Part shown: piece by piece, positions 24,032-30,672 of the stretch
How the letters are laid out: every line of letters starts with the position of its first letter
Numbering within the stretch: the first letter of the stretch is position 1
Source of the DNA: a virus
IMG/VR virus record: IMGVR_UViG_3300034759_000105
Location: 1-36,061 of that record
Length of the DNA: 36,061 nucleotides
Reading direction: 5' to 3' (one strand)
Position numbers and translations under genes: made by a program
Notes under the pieces: model-generated
What the model was told of the DNA's origin: nothing
The model's input: only the letters and a program-made list of their open reading frames with translations
Databases searched by the model: none

Positions 24032-24118
24032 ATTATAGCATAGACACGTCAAAAAATGTGGCCAAAACACGTCAAAAATCCGTCAATTTTACGTCAAAAA
24101 CACGCCAAAATTCCGTCA
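24032..24118 (-). promoter_or_regulatory. Candidate late promoter with 11-bp-periodic CGTCA operator array
   Basis: The minus strand has an extended -10 (TGCTATAAT, core at 24037-24032). Just upstream, CGTCA-type boxes (plus strand CGTCAAAAA) start at 24047, 24070, 24081, 24092, 24103 (CGCCA) and 24114. Five of them are exactly 11 bp apart, about one helical turn, so all face the same side. The array overlaps the last codons of the ArpU-like gene but its period is not a multiple of three. The likely reading is the binding site of the late activator coded next to it. Confidence 0.6.
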
Positions 24119-24491
24119 CCTCATCTTCATGCAAGCCGCTTAAATGCTGGCCTACAACGGATCGTATCTCATTCACTCTTCTTTCAACAGTTTTCGTGCT
24201 CATAAATAGCCTCGATGCGATCTCTTTATATGACATATAAGCACGGTATTTCATCCGGTATATCTTTTTGCAGCGCTTTGGCAAGGCTTTTATACCACTT
24301 TCCGTTGCATCAATGATCATACCAAGAATAACACGGTCTATCGCCACTTTTTCTGTTTTGCTGGAATAACCGCCTGATTGGCGGACCAATACCACTATTG
24401 ATGACGAACCTTCCGGCTCTAAATTGTCATATTGGGCTTTAATCTCAGGTAAATTATACAATAGCTTGTCAATTGCCCAAAAGGGTATCAT
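24072..24491 (-). CDS. ArpU-like late transcription activator (sigma-70-like HTH)
   Basis: This 139-residue protein matches the ArpU/sigma-like regulators found just before the terminase genes of Firmicute phages. The N-terminal half includes AIDRVILGMIIDATESGIKALPKRCKKIYRMKY, and the C-terminal HTH is YMSYKEIASRLFMSTKTVERRVNEIRSVVGQHL (about 89-121), like sigma region 4. Such proteins switch on late genes. Its last codons contain the repeat array described above, so activator and presumed target site are fused in one place. The ATG has a GGTGATGAG site. Confidence 0.75.
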   Translation of the reverse strand: MIPFWAIDKLLYNLPEIKAQYDNLEPEGSSSIVVLVRQSGGYSSKTEKVAIDRVILGMIIDATESGIKALPKRCKKIYRMKYRAYMSYKEIASRLFMSTKTVERRVNEIRSVVGQHLSGLHEDEVTEFWRVFDVKLTDF

Positions 24492-24495
24492 CTCA

Positions 24496-24672
24496 TCACC
24501 ACCCTGTTTGTCTCAAGCGCCGGTTAATGCGTTTCCATTTTGGGTGCCGCATAAGGCTTATTGCTTGCTTGAATGTTATATAAATACCGGCTGGCTTTTG
24601 CCATTTATAAAGCCTCTTAAGCTCTTCTATGATATCCGGCTGCATATAGCTAACGTATTCATATATCGTCAC
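24496..24672 (-). CDS. Small basic hypothetical protein, 58 aa, GTG start
   Basis: The GTG at 24672 has a GGGAGGT site 6 nt upstream and overlaps the RusA stop as GTGA. The product (TIYEYVSYMQPDIIEELKRL, then KPAGIYITFKQAISLMRHPKWKRINRRLR) is helical and basic at the end, possibly DNA binding. I recognise no family. It lies between the resolvase and the late activator. Confidence 0.6.
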   Translation of the reverse strand: MTIYEYVSYMQPDIIEELKRLYKWQKPAGIYITFKQAISLMRHPKWKRINRRLRQTGW

Positions 24673-25025
24673 TCTGCTACCTCCCAAAGTTTAATCTCTA
24701 CTCTTTCGTTTTTATCCTTTAACCTCTGTATCGCTAATGCGGCCACCTGCTTGTCATCTTTATAAGCGATTCCATTCATGCCGTCTAAAATCGCCTTCTC
24801 TAAATTGTCCAAATCTCCGCATTGACCTTTTATATATACCTTTATATCCATAGCCACGTCGCCAACTAGCGGCTCTTTTACTACTTCTTTCGTTTTCCAA
24901 GCAACAAATGTTTCATATTCTTTCGTCCGCCTCGGTGTATACACATTGCCGCTCTTGCCTAATCGCGGCCGGCCTTTCGGGACTGGCCTGCCTGGGATTA
25001 CGATGTGATGCTCCATTTTGCTCAT
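24669..25025 (-). CDS. rusA: Holliday junction resolvase RusA family
   Basis: I take the ATG at 25025 (118 aa), which overlaps the previous stop as ATGA. The sequence has the RusA signature: IVIPGRPVPKGRPRLGKSGNVYTP with a following KEYETF, then GQCGDLDNLEKAILDGMNGIAYKDDKQV. Asp71, Asp73 and Asp90/Asp91 match the metal-binding acids known for E. coli RusA. It is a dimeric endonuclease that cuts four-way junctions and would resolve replication or recombination intermediates before packaging. Confidence 0.9.
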   Translation of the reverse strand: MSKMEHHIVIPGRPVPKGRPRLGKSGNVYTPRRTKEYETFVAWKTKEVVKEPLVGDVAMDIKVYIKGQCGDLDNLEKAILDGMNGIAYKDDKQVAALAIQRLKDKNERVEIKLWEVAE

Positions 25026-25267
25026 CGTTTCATTACCCGCACTTCCCCTAGCATCACATCGGCATATGTGAAACACTCATAGACATTGCCATACTTAACC
25101 TTGAAGTGATAGCCATATTTCTCCATTACTTTGCCTTCTCGCGTTGTGGAACTCACCTTTCCCATCCATGTTGGCTTAAATTTAACAGTCATTCCGCAAC
25201 AGACAGATTTGACAGCTTCGTTATAATCTTTCTTACTCCTAGAGATTGCGATTTCTTCTTGAGTCAT
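25022..25267 (-). CDS. Hypothetical early protein, 81 aa
   Basis: This ORF has a helical start (MTQEEIAISRSKKDYNEAVKSV) and a beta-rich body (MTVKFKPTWMGKVSSTTREGKVMEKYGYHFKVKYGNVYECFTYADVM) that looks like a small SH3-like barrel. The function is unknown. It overlaps the coiled-coil gene upstream by 29 nt and RusA downstream by 4 nt, and is part of the replication operon. Confidence 0.6.
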   Translation of the reverse strand: MTQEEIAISRSKKDYNEAVKSVCCGMTVKFKPTWMGKVSSTTREGKVMEKYGYHFKVKYGNVYECFTYADVMLGEVRVMKR

Positions 25268-25472
25268 TACCAGCCTCTCCTTTCACACATGCTTCCACTT
25301 CGTTATGCCAGCTATCGCATATGCCCATCAGCTGCTTGATGATTCTGTCCTTCTCCTGAGATTCTAACAATAGCTGCGCACATTTGAGCAGCAGCCGGTC
25401 ATGCTCAAGCTTGAGCTGATCTATATAATCAACAATATCCTCACTAAAGTTAAATCTTTTATCGTTCATCAT
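25239..25472 (-). CDS. Coiled-coil hypothetical protein, 77 aa
   Basis: The 77 residues form one long predicted helix (IVDYIDQLKLEHDRLLLKCAQLLLESQEKDRIIKQLMGICDSW) with clear heptads, and a basic C-terminus. The ATG at 25472 has an AAAGGAG site. No family is recognised. It lies between the Zn-finger protein and the barrel-like protein in the replication operon. Confidence 0.6.
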   Translation of the reverse strand: MMNDKRFNFSEDIVDYIDQLKLEHDRLLLKCAQLLLESQEKDRIIKQLMGICDSWHNEVEACVKGEAGNDSRRNRNL

Positions 25473-25846
25473 TTCTCCACTCCTTTTTTTAACTTTATCC
25501 CTCGCGCTTCCAGCGCTTTCACCACATGCTCATCATCTTTATGCCGTTCGTAAAACTCCACGATGTTATCTTTGGCTATCATTTCCGGATCAGCCACTTC
25601 AGCTACCGATGGGATATAATAGCTGGACTTGACCTTACATTGCTGGCCATCATACTCATATTGGTGGCCTTTATCACACGTGCAATGCGCTATATACTCG
25701 TATTCACCCATATCCGTCTTTTTGTGATATATTACCATACCGCTGTCGTTGCATATCCAGCACTCGGGCAGCTCAACATTTTTTTCATCCGGCTGGTCTG
25801 ACTGCCCGGCTTTTAATATCTCAACGTCAAAAGTTACTGGGCCCAT
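25469..25846 (-). CDS. Zinc-finger protein next to the helicase loader, 125 aa
   Basis: The ATG at 25846 has a GGAGGT site; a TTG at 25861 is poorer. Residues 29-57 carry PECWICNDSGMVIYHKK...YIAHCTCDKG, a CxxC...CxC set fit to bind zinc. Such fingers are usually found at the N-terminus of DnaC-type loaders, and here the loader upstream lacks one, so the two may work together. The C-terminal half is helical and charged (NIVEFYERHKDDEHVVKALEARG). It overlaps the loader by 13 nt. Confidence 0.6.
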   Translation of the reverse strand: MGPVTFDVEILKAGQSDQPDEKNVELPECWICNDSGMVIYHKKTDMGEYEYIAHCTCDKGHQYEYDGQQCKVKSSYYIPSVAEVADPEMIAKDNIVEFYERHKDDEHVVKALEARGIKLKKGVEK

Positions 25847-26520
25847 CTTTTTAACCTCCAATCCTCTCCTGATACCTTAACGAATTCGCACATTTCGGCC
25901 AATCTTGAAACTATAGCGTCTCCCTTCTCGCCCAATTTTTTACGAAGAATTGCTGATGAGAAGTTCGTTGTCACTATGATCGGCCTCTCATTCTCGTACA
26001 GCCGGTTGATGATCTGGTATATCACAGTTGTTGAATTTTCCGTTGCATTTTCTTTCCCTAAATCATCGATAACTAAAATATCCACGTTATCCGTGAAGGA
26101 CCTTATCATTTCGGCTTCTGTCAGTTCGGAATCCCTCCGATATGTGCTTTTTACAAGCGTCAATATATCTATCACATTGCCAAATATAACCGAATAAAGT
26201 TTGCTGATAAGCTCATTAGCTATAGCTGCTGCAAGGTGGGTTTTTCCAGTCCCCACCGGGCCGGTAAAAAGCAATCCTTTCTCAACATTTGGAAACTTGG
26301 CGGCAAATTCATACGCCCTTTTGTAAGCATTCAACACCTCTTGGCTCAGATTAGCGGTATCGAAAGTTTCAAACGTTCGTTTTGCAAATCTGCTGCCCAA
26401 ACCGCTTTTATTCAGCAACTCCATCGCCTTGGCCTGTTTCTCTTTCTTGAGCATTTCCTGAGCATTTTGCTCGTTTTGAGCCATGCTTCTGCGAATATAC
26501 TCTGTTAACTCGTCATTCAT
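25834..26520 (-). CDS. DnaC-like replicative helicase loader (AAA+)
   Basis: This 228-residue AAA+ protein belongs to the DnaC/DnaI/IstB-like group. Walker A is GPVGTGKT (87-94), Walker B is ILVIDDLG (148-155), and TTNFSS (sensor) follows. It loads the host replicative helicase at the phage origin. The preceding gene is the replication initiator that carries the candidate origin, the typical pairing in lambdoid-style modules of Gram-positive phages. Confidence 0.88.
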   Translation of the reverse strand: MNDELTEYIRRSMAQNEQNAQEMLKKEKQAKAMELLNKSGLGSRFAKRTFETFDTANLSQEVLNAYKRAYEFAAKFPNVEKGLLFTGPVGTGKTHLAAAIANELISKLYSVIFGNVIDILTLVKSTYRRDSELTEAEMIRSFTDNVDILVIDDLGKENATENSTTVIYQIINRLYENERPIIVTTNFSSAILRKKLGEKGDAIVSRLAEMCEFVKVSGEDWRLKRWAQ

Positions 26521-26537
26521 GGGCTTTGCCTCCTAAG

Positions 26538-27446
26538 CTAAAAAAGATTATCATACACATTGCCGGCCGAGGCCTCATTTGGTCCAGCCCTCGCTTTCTC
26601 GGCCTGCATTTGATACTTGGCGAGCTGCCTTTCCACGACAAGGAGGCTGTCTATCTTGTCATGCCAATATCTATCGGTGAAAAGCCAGTCTATGCAGTCC
26701 TTTATTTCATCGCTGCTTGCCATATTCAGCAACCGGTGCGCGGTAGAATAGTTTTTAAGCAGCCAATCCTTAGGGAAAACGGTCACGCCATTGGATACAA
26801 GCTTATCTTTGAGGTAACATGCAATGGCTTTATCCTCGTCCGAATATTTGGGTTTATGTGCTTTGGCCTTAATGGTGGGTTTGACTTTGGCCTTTGTATC
26901 ATCATTTTGGTGAGCTTGCTCACCATCTACGTTAGTAGATGTAATATATTTATTTAAATCTTTATTTATATATTTATTTAGGCATCCCTCAACGTCAGTT
27001 GTATCAAGGCTTTGAGGGTTGTCAACCCTTGCACAAATAGACAAGGGTACCCTTGCACATTTGTACAACCCTTGCTTTGTCTTTTCGTTCAACCCTTGCA
27101 CATTTATACAACCCTTATACCATTGTTCAACCCTTGTATTAAAAGTGTAGGCGGGCACTTTACCGGGCTCATAACTGGTCCGAATAATTATGTTCCATTC
27201 TATAAGCTGCTTCAGCTGTTTTGAAACATATGACGCAGATGTATCAACAGCTTCTGCGAACTCTTTCAAGGAAATACTATCTTCCTTTATCCCCCAACCA
27301 TAAGTTCGCCGGAATAAAAACATGCATATTCCTTTTTGAACTCCGCTTATTTTTGCCATAGCCAAAGCTTCGAGTATCAAATTGGCAAGCGGTGTATAGC
27401 CATCTTCTATATCTGCTTTTAAAATTTCCCGGTCTCCTTTTGGCAT
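26538..27446 (-). CDS. Replication initiator, O-like N-terminal winged helix
   Basis: Residues 1-110 match the phage replication protein O N-terminal type: YTPLANLILEALAMAKISGVQKGICMFLFRRTYGWGIKEDSISLKEFAEAVDTSASYVSKQL, a winged helix. A Lys-rich middle follows (residues about 165-200), then a C-terminal helical domain (KDWLLKNYSTAHRLLNMASSDEIKDCIDWLFTDRYWHDKI) that probably contacts the helicase loader. The DNA coding for residues 101-150 holds the iterons. The ATG has an AAGGTGGG site, preceded by two competing hairpins. Confidence 0.8.
   Translation of the reverse strand: MPKGDREILKADIEDGYTPLANLILEALAMAKISGVQKGICMFLFRRTYGWGIKEDSISLKEFAEAVDTSASYVSKQLKQLIEWNIIIRTSYEPGKVPAYTFNTRVEQWYKGCINVQGLNEKTKQGLYKCARVPLSICARVDNPQSLDTTDVEGCLNKYINKDLNKYITSTNVDGEQAHQNDDTKAKVKPTIKAKAHKPKYSDEDKAIACYLKDKLVSNGVTVFPKDWLLKNYSTAHRLLNMASSDEIKDCIDWLFTDRYWHDKIDSLLVVERQLAKYQMQAEKARAGPNEASAGNVYDNLF
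26941..27145. other. Candidate phage replication origin: six iterons and an AT-rich stretch
   Basis: Six copies of ACCCTTg(cacatttrta) start at 27025, 27049, 27068, 27092, 27111 and 27130, spaced 24, 19, 24, 19 and 19 bp. The best copies read CAACCCTTGCACATTTATA. About 40 bp away, 26941-26983 is almost pure A/T (gtaatatatttatttaaatc and similar), as a DNA unwinding element would be. All lie within the initiator gene, as with lambda ori in gene O. Confidence 0.65.
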
Positions 27447-27463
27447 TTATATCCCACCTTCTG

Positions 27464-27502
27464 CTCCAAACTCTTTGGAGAGACGGCCAAAACCGCCTCT
27501 CC
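27464..27502 (-). promoter_or_regulatory. Two mutually exclusive hairpins in the initiator leader
   Basis: In minus-strand RNA, GGAGAGGCGG pairs with CCGUCUCUCC (27477-27502, one G-U pair). Alternatively CUCCAAA pairs with UUUGGAG (27464-27480). Both use the same CUCC, so only one can form. The second ends 14 nt before the ribosome site of the initiator gene. The plus-strand version has a mismatch where the minus strand has G-U, which fits selection on minus RNA. Confidence 0.45.
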
Positions 27503-27527
27503 TCTCTGTTCCGGATGAATTCACTTT

Positions 27528-28403
27528 TTAACTGGCCGCGGCTTTAGCTTTAGCCTGACATGCCCGGCATAATGCCTTACCAAACGTGGAATTGCTGTAT
27601 CGGTCTTCCGCTGCCGTTATTGTAACTCCACATTCTGAGCATGTATGCGCCATCCTGTTACCGGATTCATTATGCTGCTCTGATTTTGACTTTTTTGCAT
27701 CAATGATTTTTGTTGCTTCGTTTCTGGTGATCTCATCCCATGCCTTAATATTGCGGCCAGTGATATCAGATATTTCAGAAAGCGACTCATCTTCATTCAT
27801 ATCTTTAAAAAGCATCTTGATGTAATTTATTTGTTTACTGCTGGCCTTTTCAGGCTCTAACCATGGCATATCCTCTATATCCTGCGTAAACATCCTTGAT
27901 GCGCCGGTTGCCTTTAATACGCCGTCAATATATGCTCTTTTAGCGGCCATCTTTATAAGTGTGTTTTGCTGATCCGCTGGTTCAGGATTGAGCATCTTTA
28001 CTTTTTCGCCATTCTGCTCAACGTTGCGGTATTTATATTTAACCTCTTGAGAGTTCGCGCTACCTAATCCTGTGGCTATCAGCGCACCAGTATCTCTGTG
28101 CAATATTGGCAGAGATATGGTGTAGCTTAGTATCCCCTTCTCAAAATCTTCAGTTGAATTTATGATCTTAGGTTCACCGGTAGCTAATCTGAATACTTGA
28201 CATAATAACTCTGCCCCCGGTTTTAATAGCGTTGGCTTATCAGTGCCGGGTATTCTGTCAAAGTCTATTCCCTGCTGCAATAAACTGTTAAAAAGTTTGT
28301 CTAAAGCAGCCCGCATCTGAACCGCCTTTGCTATTTCAGCATCAATATTCCTTGGCATAATATCTACTGTTACTAATGATACTTCCTGAATTTCATCGCT
28401 CAT
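27528..28403 (-). CDS. Phage early protein, candidate ssDNA-annealing/recombination protein
   Basis: The ATG at 28403 (291 aa) has AAAGGAG 8 nt upstream. The N-terminal part contains ALDKLFNSLLQQGIDFDRIPGTDKPTLLKPGAELLCQVFRL, a motif known from uncharacterised phage early proteins, then a beta-rich core with SLPILHRDTGALIATGLGSANSQEVKYKYR and an AAKRAYIDGVLKATGA helix. A helical domain (SSKQINYIKMLFKDM...EATKIIDAKK) resembles the C-terminal domain seen in phage annealing proteins. The end has CSEC and CRAC, a probable zinc ribbon. The role in recombination is an inference from these parts and the neighbouring replication genes. Confidence 0.55.
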   Translation of the reverse strand: MSDEIQEVSLVTVDIMPRNIDAEIAKAVQMRAALDKLFNSLLQQGIDFDRIPGTDKPTLLKPGAELLCQVFRLATGEPKIINSTEDFEKGILSYTISLPILHRDTGALIATGLGSANSQEVKYKYRNVEQNGEKVKMLNPEPADQQNTLIKMAAKRAYIDGVLKATGASRMFTQDIEDMPWLEPEKASSKQINYIKMLFKDMNEDESLSEISDITGRNIKAWDEITRNEATKIIDAKKSKSEQHNESGNRMAHTCSECGVTITAAEDRYSNSTFGKALCRACQAKAKAAAS

Positions 28404-28443
28404 TTTCATTACTCCTTTACTCAATTCGTTAAACATGCTATAA

Positions 28444-28674
28444 TTAATCCGTAATGTTTTTTGTTAATGGCGCTTTTTTAAGCGTCTTTTTTATTGTTTT
28501 CGCCTCATTAATTAAGCCAGCAACTAGCAATGCTAAGGGCAGTACCAGATATTCACCGCCAATGGCAAAGTATCCTCGCGCTGTGTATGCAGATCGGATC
28601 GCTACTGGCGTAAGTATAAGGCCAACGCCGAACGCTATAACATATAGCCAATGCTTATTAAGCCATCGTCTCAT
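28444..28674 (-). CDS. Small membrane protein, 76 aa
   Basis: Two hydrophobic helices are visible (WLYVIAFGVGLILTPVAI at 9-26 and YLVLPLALLVAGLI at 42-55) with a Lys-rich cytoplasmic tail. The start overlaps the upstream coiled-coil gene as ATGA. No family is recognised. It could be a superinfection or membrane-associated early protein. Confidence 0.6.
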   Translation of the reverse strand: MRRWLNKHWLYVIAFGVGLILTPVAIRSAYTARGYFAIGGEYLVLPLALLVAGLINEAKTIKKTLKKAPLTKNITD

Positions 28675-28892
28675 TTCTCCAGCCCCTCTTTCACTACATA
28701 TAAATCGTAGCCGCCTACGTACTCACCAGCTAAATCCTCCAACTGCTTCCGGCATTTTTGTAACTCGGCTTCAGCCTCGTGCCCGATCCGAATCTGGCGT
28801 TCCAGCTCCATCATACGGTTTAATACCGTTGCCATTTGCTCCTCTGTTTTAAGTCTTTCATCCTCATATGTCTCATGTTTGTATATCATCAT
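28671..28892 (-). CDS. Coiled-coil hypothetical protein, 73 aa
   Basis: Residues 8-57 form a long charged helix (ERLKTEEQMATVLNRMMELERQIRIGHEAEAELQKCRKQLEDL). The end (GGYDLYVVKEGLEK) may be a strand. The ATG follows GGTGAGAA. The function is unknown; it lies in the early operon after an excisionase-like gene. Confidence 0.55.
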   Translation of the reverse strand: MMIYKHETYEDERLKTEEQMATVLNRMMELERQIRIGHEAEAELQKCRKQLEDLAGEYVGGYDLYVVKEGLEK

Positions 28893-28895
28893 TTC

Positions 28896-29279
28896 TCACC
28901 TCTTTTTCCTACCCACGACTTCCAGCTGCGGCTCATTCGACTGTTCTTGCTGTTTTTGTTGTAGCCACTCCAACAGCGCTTTCTTTGGTACTCGCACCTG
29001 CCGGCCTATGTGCACCGCTGGAAACCCAACCCAATGCGACATCTCATATGCCTTACTGACACCTATCTGTAGAAATTGAGCCATCTGTGGAATCGTCATG
29101 ACTGTCGGAAAACCGTCATCAGCATCATCTATTTTGGCGTTCATCAGATCAGCTCCAATGGTCTTATCAACATCGGCCTTGGCCTTGAGCAACAGCCTTT
29201 CGTCCTGCCGCTCCTCTGCCGTCAACGACGTAAACTTTGTCAAAAGCTGTATCAATTGGTCTTTCTCTTGGTCTGTCAT
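28896..29279 (-). CDS. Excisionase-family DNA-binding protein
   Basis: The C-terminal half (57-110) is a MerR/excisionase-type HTH_17 domain: VMTIPQMAQFLQIGVSKAYEMSHWVGFPAVHIGRQVRVPKKALLEWLQQ. The N-terminal half is helical (KDQLIQLLTKFTSLTAEERQDERLLLKAKADVDK). Such proteins direct excision by the integrase or act as regulators. The integrase lies far away on the other arm, so a role in excision is a guess from the family. Confidence 0.7.
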   Translation of the reverse strand: MTDQEKDQLIQLLTKFTSLTAEERQDERLLLKAKADVDKTIGADLMNAKIDDADDGFPTVMTIPQMAQFLQIGVSKAYEMSHWVGFPAVHIGRQVRVPKKALLEWLQQKQQEQSNEPQLEVVGRKKR

Positions 29280-29294
29280 AATTTTTACTCCTTC

Positions 29295-29567
29295 CTAATT
29301 CTCGTAAAATGGCCTATCCGATAGTCTTGTAACCGTTACCTTCTCTCCATAGTAGCCTTGCAATACCCTGCCATCAGTAAAGATTAAGCGTATGAACCGT
29401 GAGCCAACACGATTTACGATGCTTGATACTATACCGCGGCCTTTCAATTCGTCTCCGGGCCACACTTCCTCAATGTTTAATACCCATGGGCCATTATCGT
29501 TCAAACGCTTCTTTCTCGTTTCAGCTAGCACCTCTCTCACCTCCTTATGTCGTATTGCTTTTGGCAT
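29295..29567 (-). CDS. Hypothetical early protein, 90 aa
   Basis: The 90 residues start with a basic helix (MPKAIRHKEVREVLAETRKKRL) followed by a beta barrel-like domain (WVLNIEEVWPGDELKGRGIVSSIVNRVGSRFIRLIFTDGRVLQGYYGEKVTVTRL). No family is recognised. The ribosome site is weak (AAGAAAATG). A plus-strand gene begins 44 bp away in the other direction, so its promoter may lie between them. Confidence 0.55.
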   Translation of the reverse strand: MPKAIRHKEVREVLAETRKKRLNDNGPWVLNIEEVWPGDELKGRGIVSSIVNRVGSRFIRLIFTDGRVLQGYYGEKVTVTRLSDRPFYEN

Positions 29568-29595
29568 TGTTCATTTTCTTATTCCATGATAAAAT
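29567..29595 (+). promoter_or_regulatory. Candidate promoter of the plus-strand wHTH gene
   Basis: A TTGTTC -35 (29567-29572) and a TAAAAT -10 (29590-29595) are separated by 17 bp. The start codon at 29611 follows within 20 bp, after AAAGGGAG. The promoter is placed within the divergent gap of the early genes. Confidence 0.4.
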
Positions 29596-29610
29596 CTTCA
29601 TGGAAAGGGA

Positions 29611-29949
29611 GTGGTTATCATATACGATAAAGTCTTGCGCTATCTCATAAAGCGAGAGGAAGAAACATCTACGCTTACTACCGCTCAAGAAATAGCTGAT
29701 ATCTTTTTTAAAGGTTCTTTGCCTAAAGCCATCACTTGCTTAGAATATTTAGCCGATAACAAGTTAGTAATACTTCATCACGTTCTTAATGACCAAGCCG
29801 AAACTTCAATATAATTAACTAGTGCAGGCATCTCATATTTCGTTTCTAAGCGAGTAAAAGCAAAACAACAACTGCACAAAGCCACATGGGAATTATTCCT
29901 TGTTATCATTGGCGCTGTCATCGGCTTTATCCTCGGCAAACTCTTTTAA
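29611..29949 (+). pseudogene. wHTH-transmembrane gene with an in-frame TAA
   Basis: The first ORF (29611-29814, GTG start, 67 aa) looks like a winged helix (LTTAQEIADIFFKGSLPKAITCLEYLADNKLVILHHV). The same frame continues past TAA at 29812 for 44 codons: LTSAGISYFVSKRVKAKQQL, then HKATWELF and a membrane helix FLVIIGAVIGFILGKLF, stop at 29949. The joined product has the usual sequence of a wing strand ending in LTxxGxxYF. A CAA-to-TAA change at 29812 would explain the break. The last 57 nt overlap a convergent minus gene. It could also be two genes, but the second has no start of its own. Confidence 0.6.
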
Positions 29950-30165
29950 CCAAGGATAGAAATTCTTAATTCTTTCCAATGCATGAGATTCGGTTAAAAG
30001 ATCATTAAATGCTATCTCTATAAACTGGTCAGCCAGTTTCTCACCCGTTACATGCTTTATCAGCTTTAGTAACAGGTAGTTTGTCGCCATTTGCTGATGC
30101 ACCATTTCGTCACACCGGCTACAAAGTACTTTTAACCTTTCGTTTTGCTGCTCTGTCCTGAACAT
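29893..30165 (-). CDS. Hypothetical early protein, 90 aa
   Basis: The ATG has a GGAGGTGAGAATAGG site. The protein is helical (QQNERLKVLCSRCDEMVHQQMATNYLLLKLIKHVTGEKLADQFIEIAFNDLL) with a CxxC pair at 15-18 and an acidic tail. No family is recognised. Its end overlaps, tail to tail, the interrupted plus-strand gene. Confidence 0.6.
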   Translation of the reverse strand: MFRTEQQNERLKVLCSRCDEMVHQQMATNYLLLKLIKHVTGEKLADQFIEIAFNDLLTESHALERIKNFYPWLKEFAEDKADDSANDNKE

Positions 30166-30179
30166 CCTATTCTCACCTC

Positions 30180-30329
30180 CTATACCGTATCGATTTCTAA
30201 CTCAAACGCCTTTATATCTTCAAGCGTCTTCGCTAATTCATCAGCCTGCTTTGCTGCTTTGTTAAGTAGTTCTTGCAGCTCGTTGATATTGCTTGTTATC
30301 TTTACGTTTATTGCTTCTATTGATTCCAT
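30180..30329 (-). CDS. Small early protein, 49 aa
   Basis: An ATG at 30329 with a perfect AAGGAGGTGAGAAGGT leader opens a 49-codon frame: MESIEAINVKITSNINELQE, then LLNKAAKQADELAKTLEDIK and AFELEIDTV. It is a single amphipathic helix, with coiled-coil heptads from about residue 15. It lies between the Cro-like gene and the 90-aa gene with 14-bp gaps on each side, which fits a real operon member. Confidence 0.7.
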   Translation of the reverse strand: MESIEAINVKITSNINELQELLNKAAKQADELAKTLEDIKAFELEIDTV

Positions 30330-30343
30330 ACCTTCTCACCTCC

Positions 30344-30571
30344 TTATGCCGTCTCGCTTTTGTTCCCAGCCTCGCTGTTATTATCATGTAAAAAATATGC
30401 TGGATCGATATTTAGCGCATCCGATATTTTACGAAGCGTCGCTATTGAAGGATCGCTTCTATCATGCTCGATATCGCACAAAAAACCATGAGATAGACCG
30501 CTCATGTTTGCCAACTGTCGTAATGTATAGCCACGTTTTCTGCGTATTGTATTAAGCTTTCTGCCGATCAT
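30344..30571 (-). CDS. Cro-like XRE-family regulator
   Basis: I take the ATG at 30571 (75 aa), with AAGGAG 9 nt upstream. The HTH spans residues 2-60: MIGRKLNTIRRKRGYTLRQLANMSGLSHGFLCDIEHDRSDPSIATLRKISDALNIDP. The recognition segment (SHGFLCDIEHDRSDPS) is very close to that of the divergent repressor (SHSFIADIESGRSNPS), so both probably bind the same operators. It is the first gene of the leftward early operon, the place of Cro in a lambda-like switch. Confidence 0.82.
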   Translation of the reverse strand: MIGRKLNTIRRKRGYTLRQLANMSGLSHGFLCDIEHDRSDPSIATLRKISDALNIDPAYFLHDNNSEAGNKSETA

Positions 30572-30620
30572 TATCATCAACTCCTTCTGCGTATATTGTA
30601 TGTTATTTACGACCAAAAGT

Positions 30621-30663
30621 AAAATCGCATAATCGTTCATAGCGACCGATTATATGCGATTTT
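30621..30663 (-). promoter_or_regulatory. Leftward early promoter element within a long inverted repeat
   Basis: AAAATCGCAT (30621-30630) pairs perfectly with ATGCGATTTT (30654-30663), and AATCG/CGATT extend it inside, with a 2-nt bulge. On the minus strand the right arm contains TATAAT (30654-30649), a good -10, though I see no clear -35. The repeat could be an operator or a hairpin in the leader of the Cro-like gene. Confidence 0.5.
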
Positions 30664-30672
30664 CTCACCAAA

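Noticed and set aside
23998-24240. Plus-strand ORF with a perfect AAAGGAGG site and ATG (MNTFRYKCPYTNYS...)
   Set aside because: The start signal is striking, but two thirds of the frame is the antisense of the ArpU-like gene and its Thr/Ser/Lys-rich part is just the 11-bp repeat array in translation. I saw no domain. It could be a short leader peptide, so the site may deserve a look, but I do not call a gene.
27012-27224. CRISPR-like interpretation of the CAACCCTTG repeats
   Set aside because: The units are 7-19 bp with 19/24-bp centres, with no 25-35 bp repeats and no spacers of even length. They lie in a coding gene of the replication module, so an iteron array explains them better.
28477-28498. 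Plus-strand hairpin CGCTT-TTTT-AAGCG followed by a T run
   Set aside because: It looks like a terminator on the plus strand, but no plus-strand gene runs into it, and it lies within the Lys-rich coding end of a minus-strand membrane protein (codons AAA/AAG), which explains the T runs.
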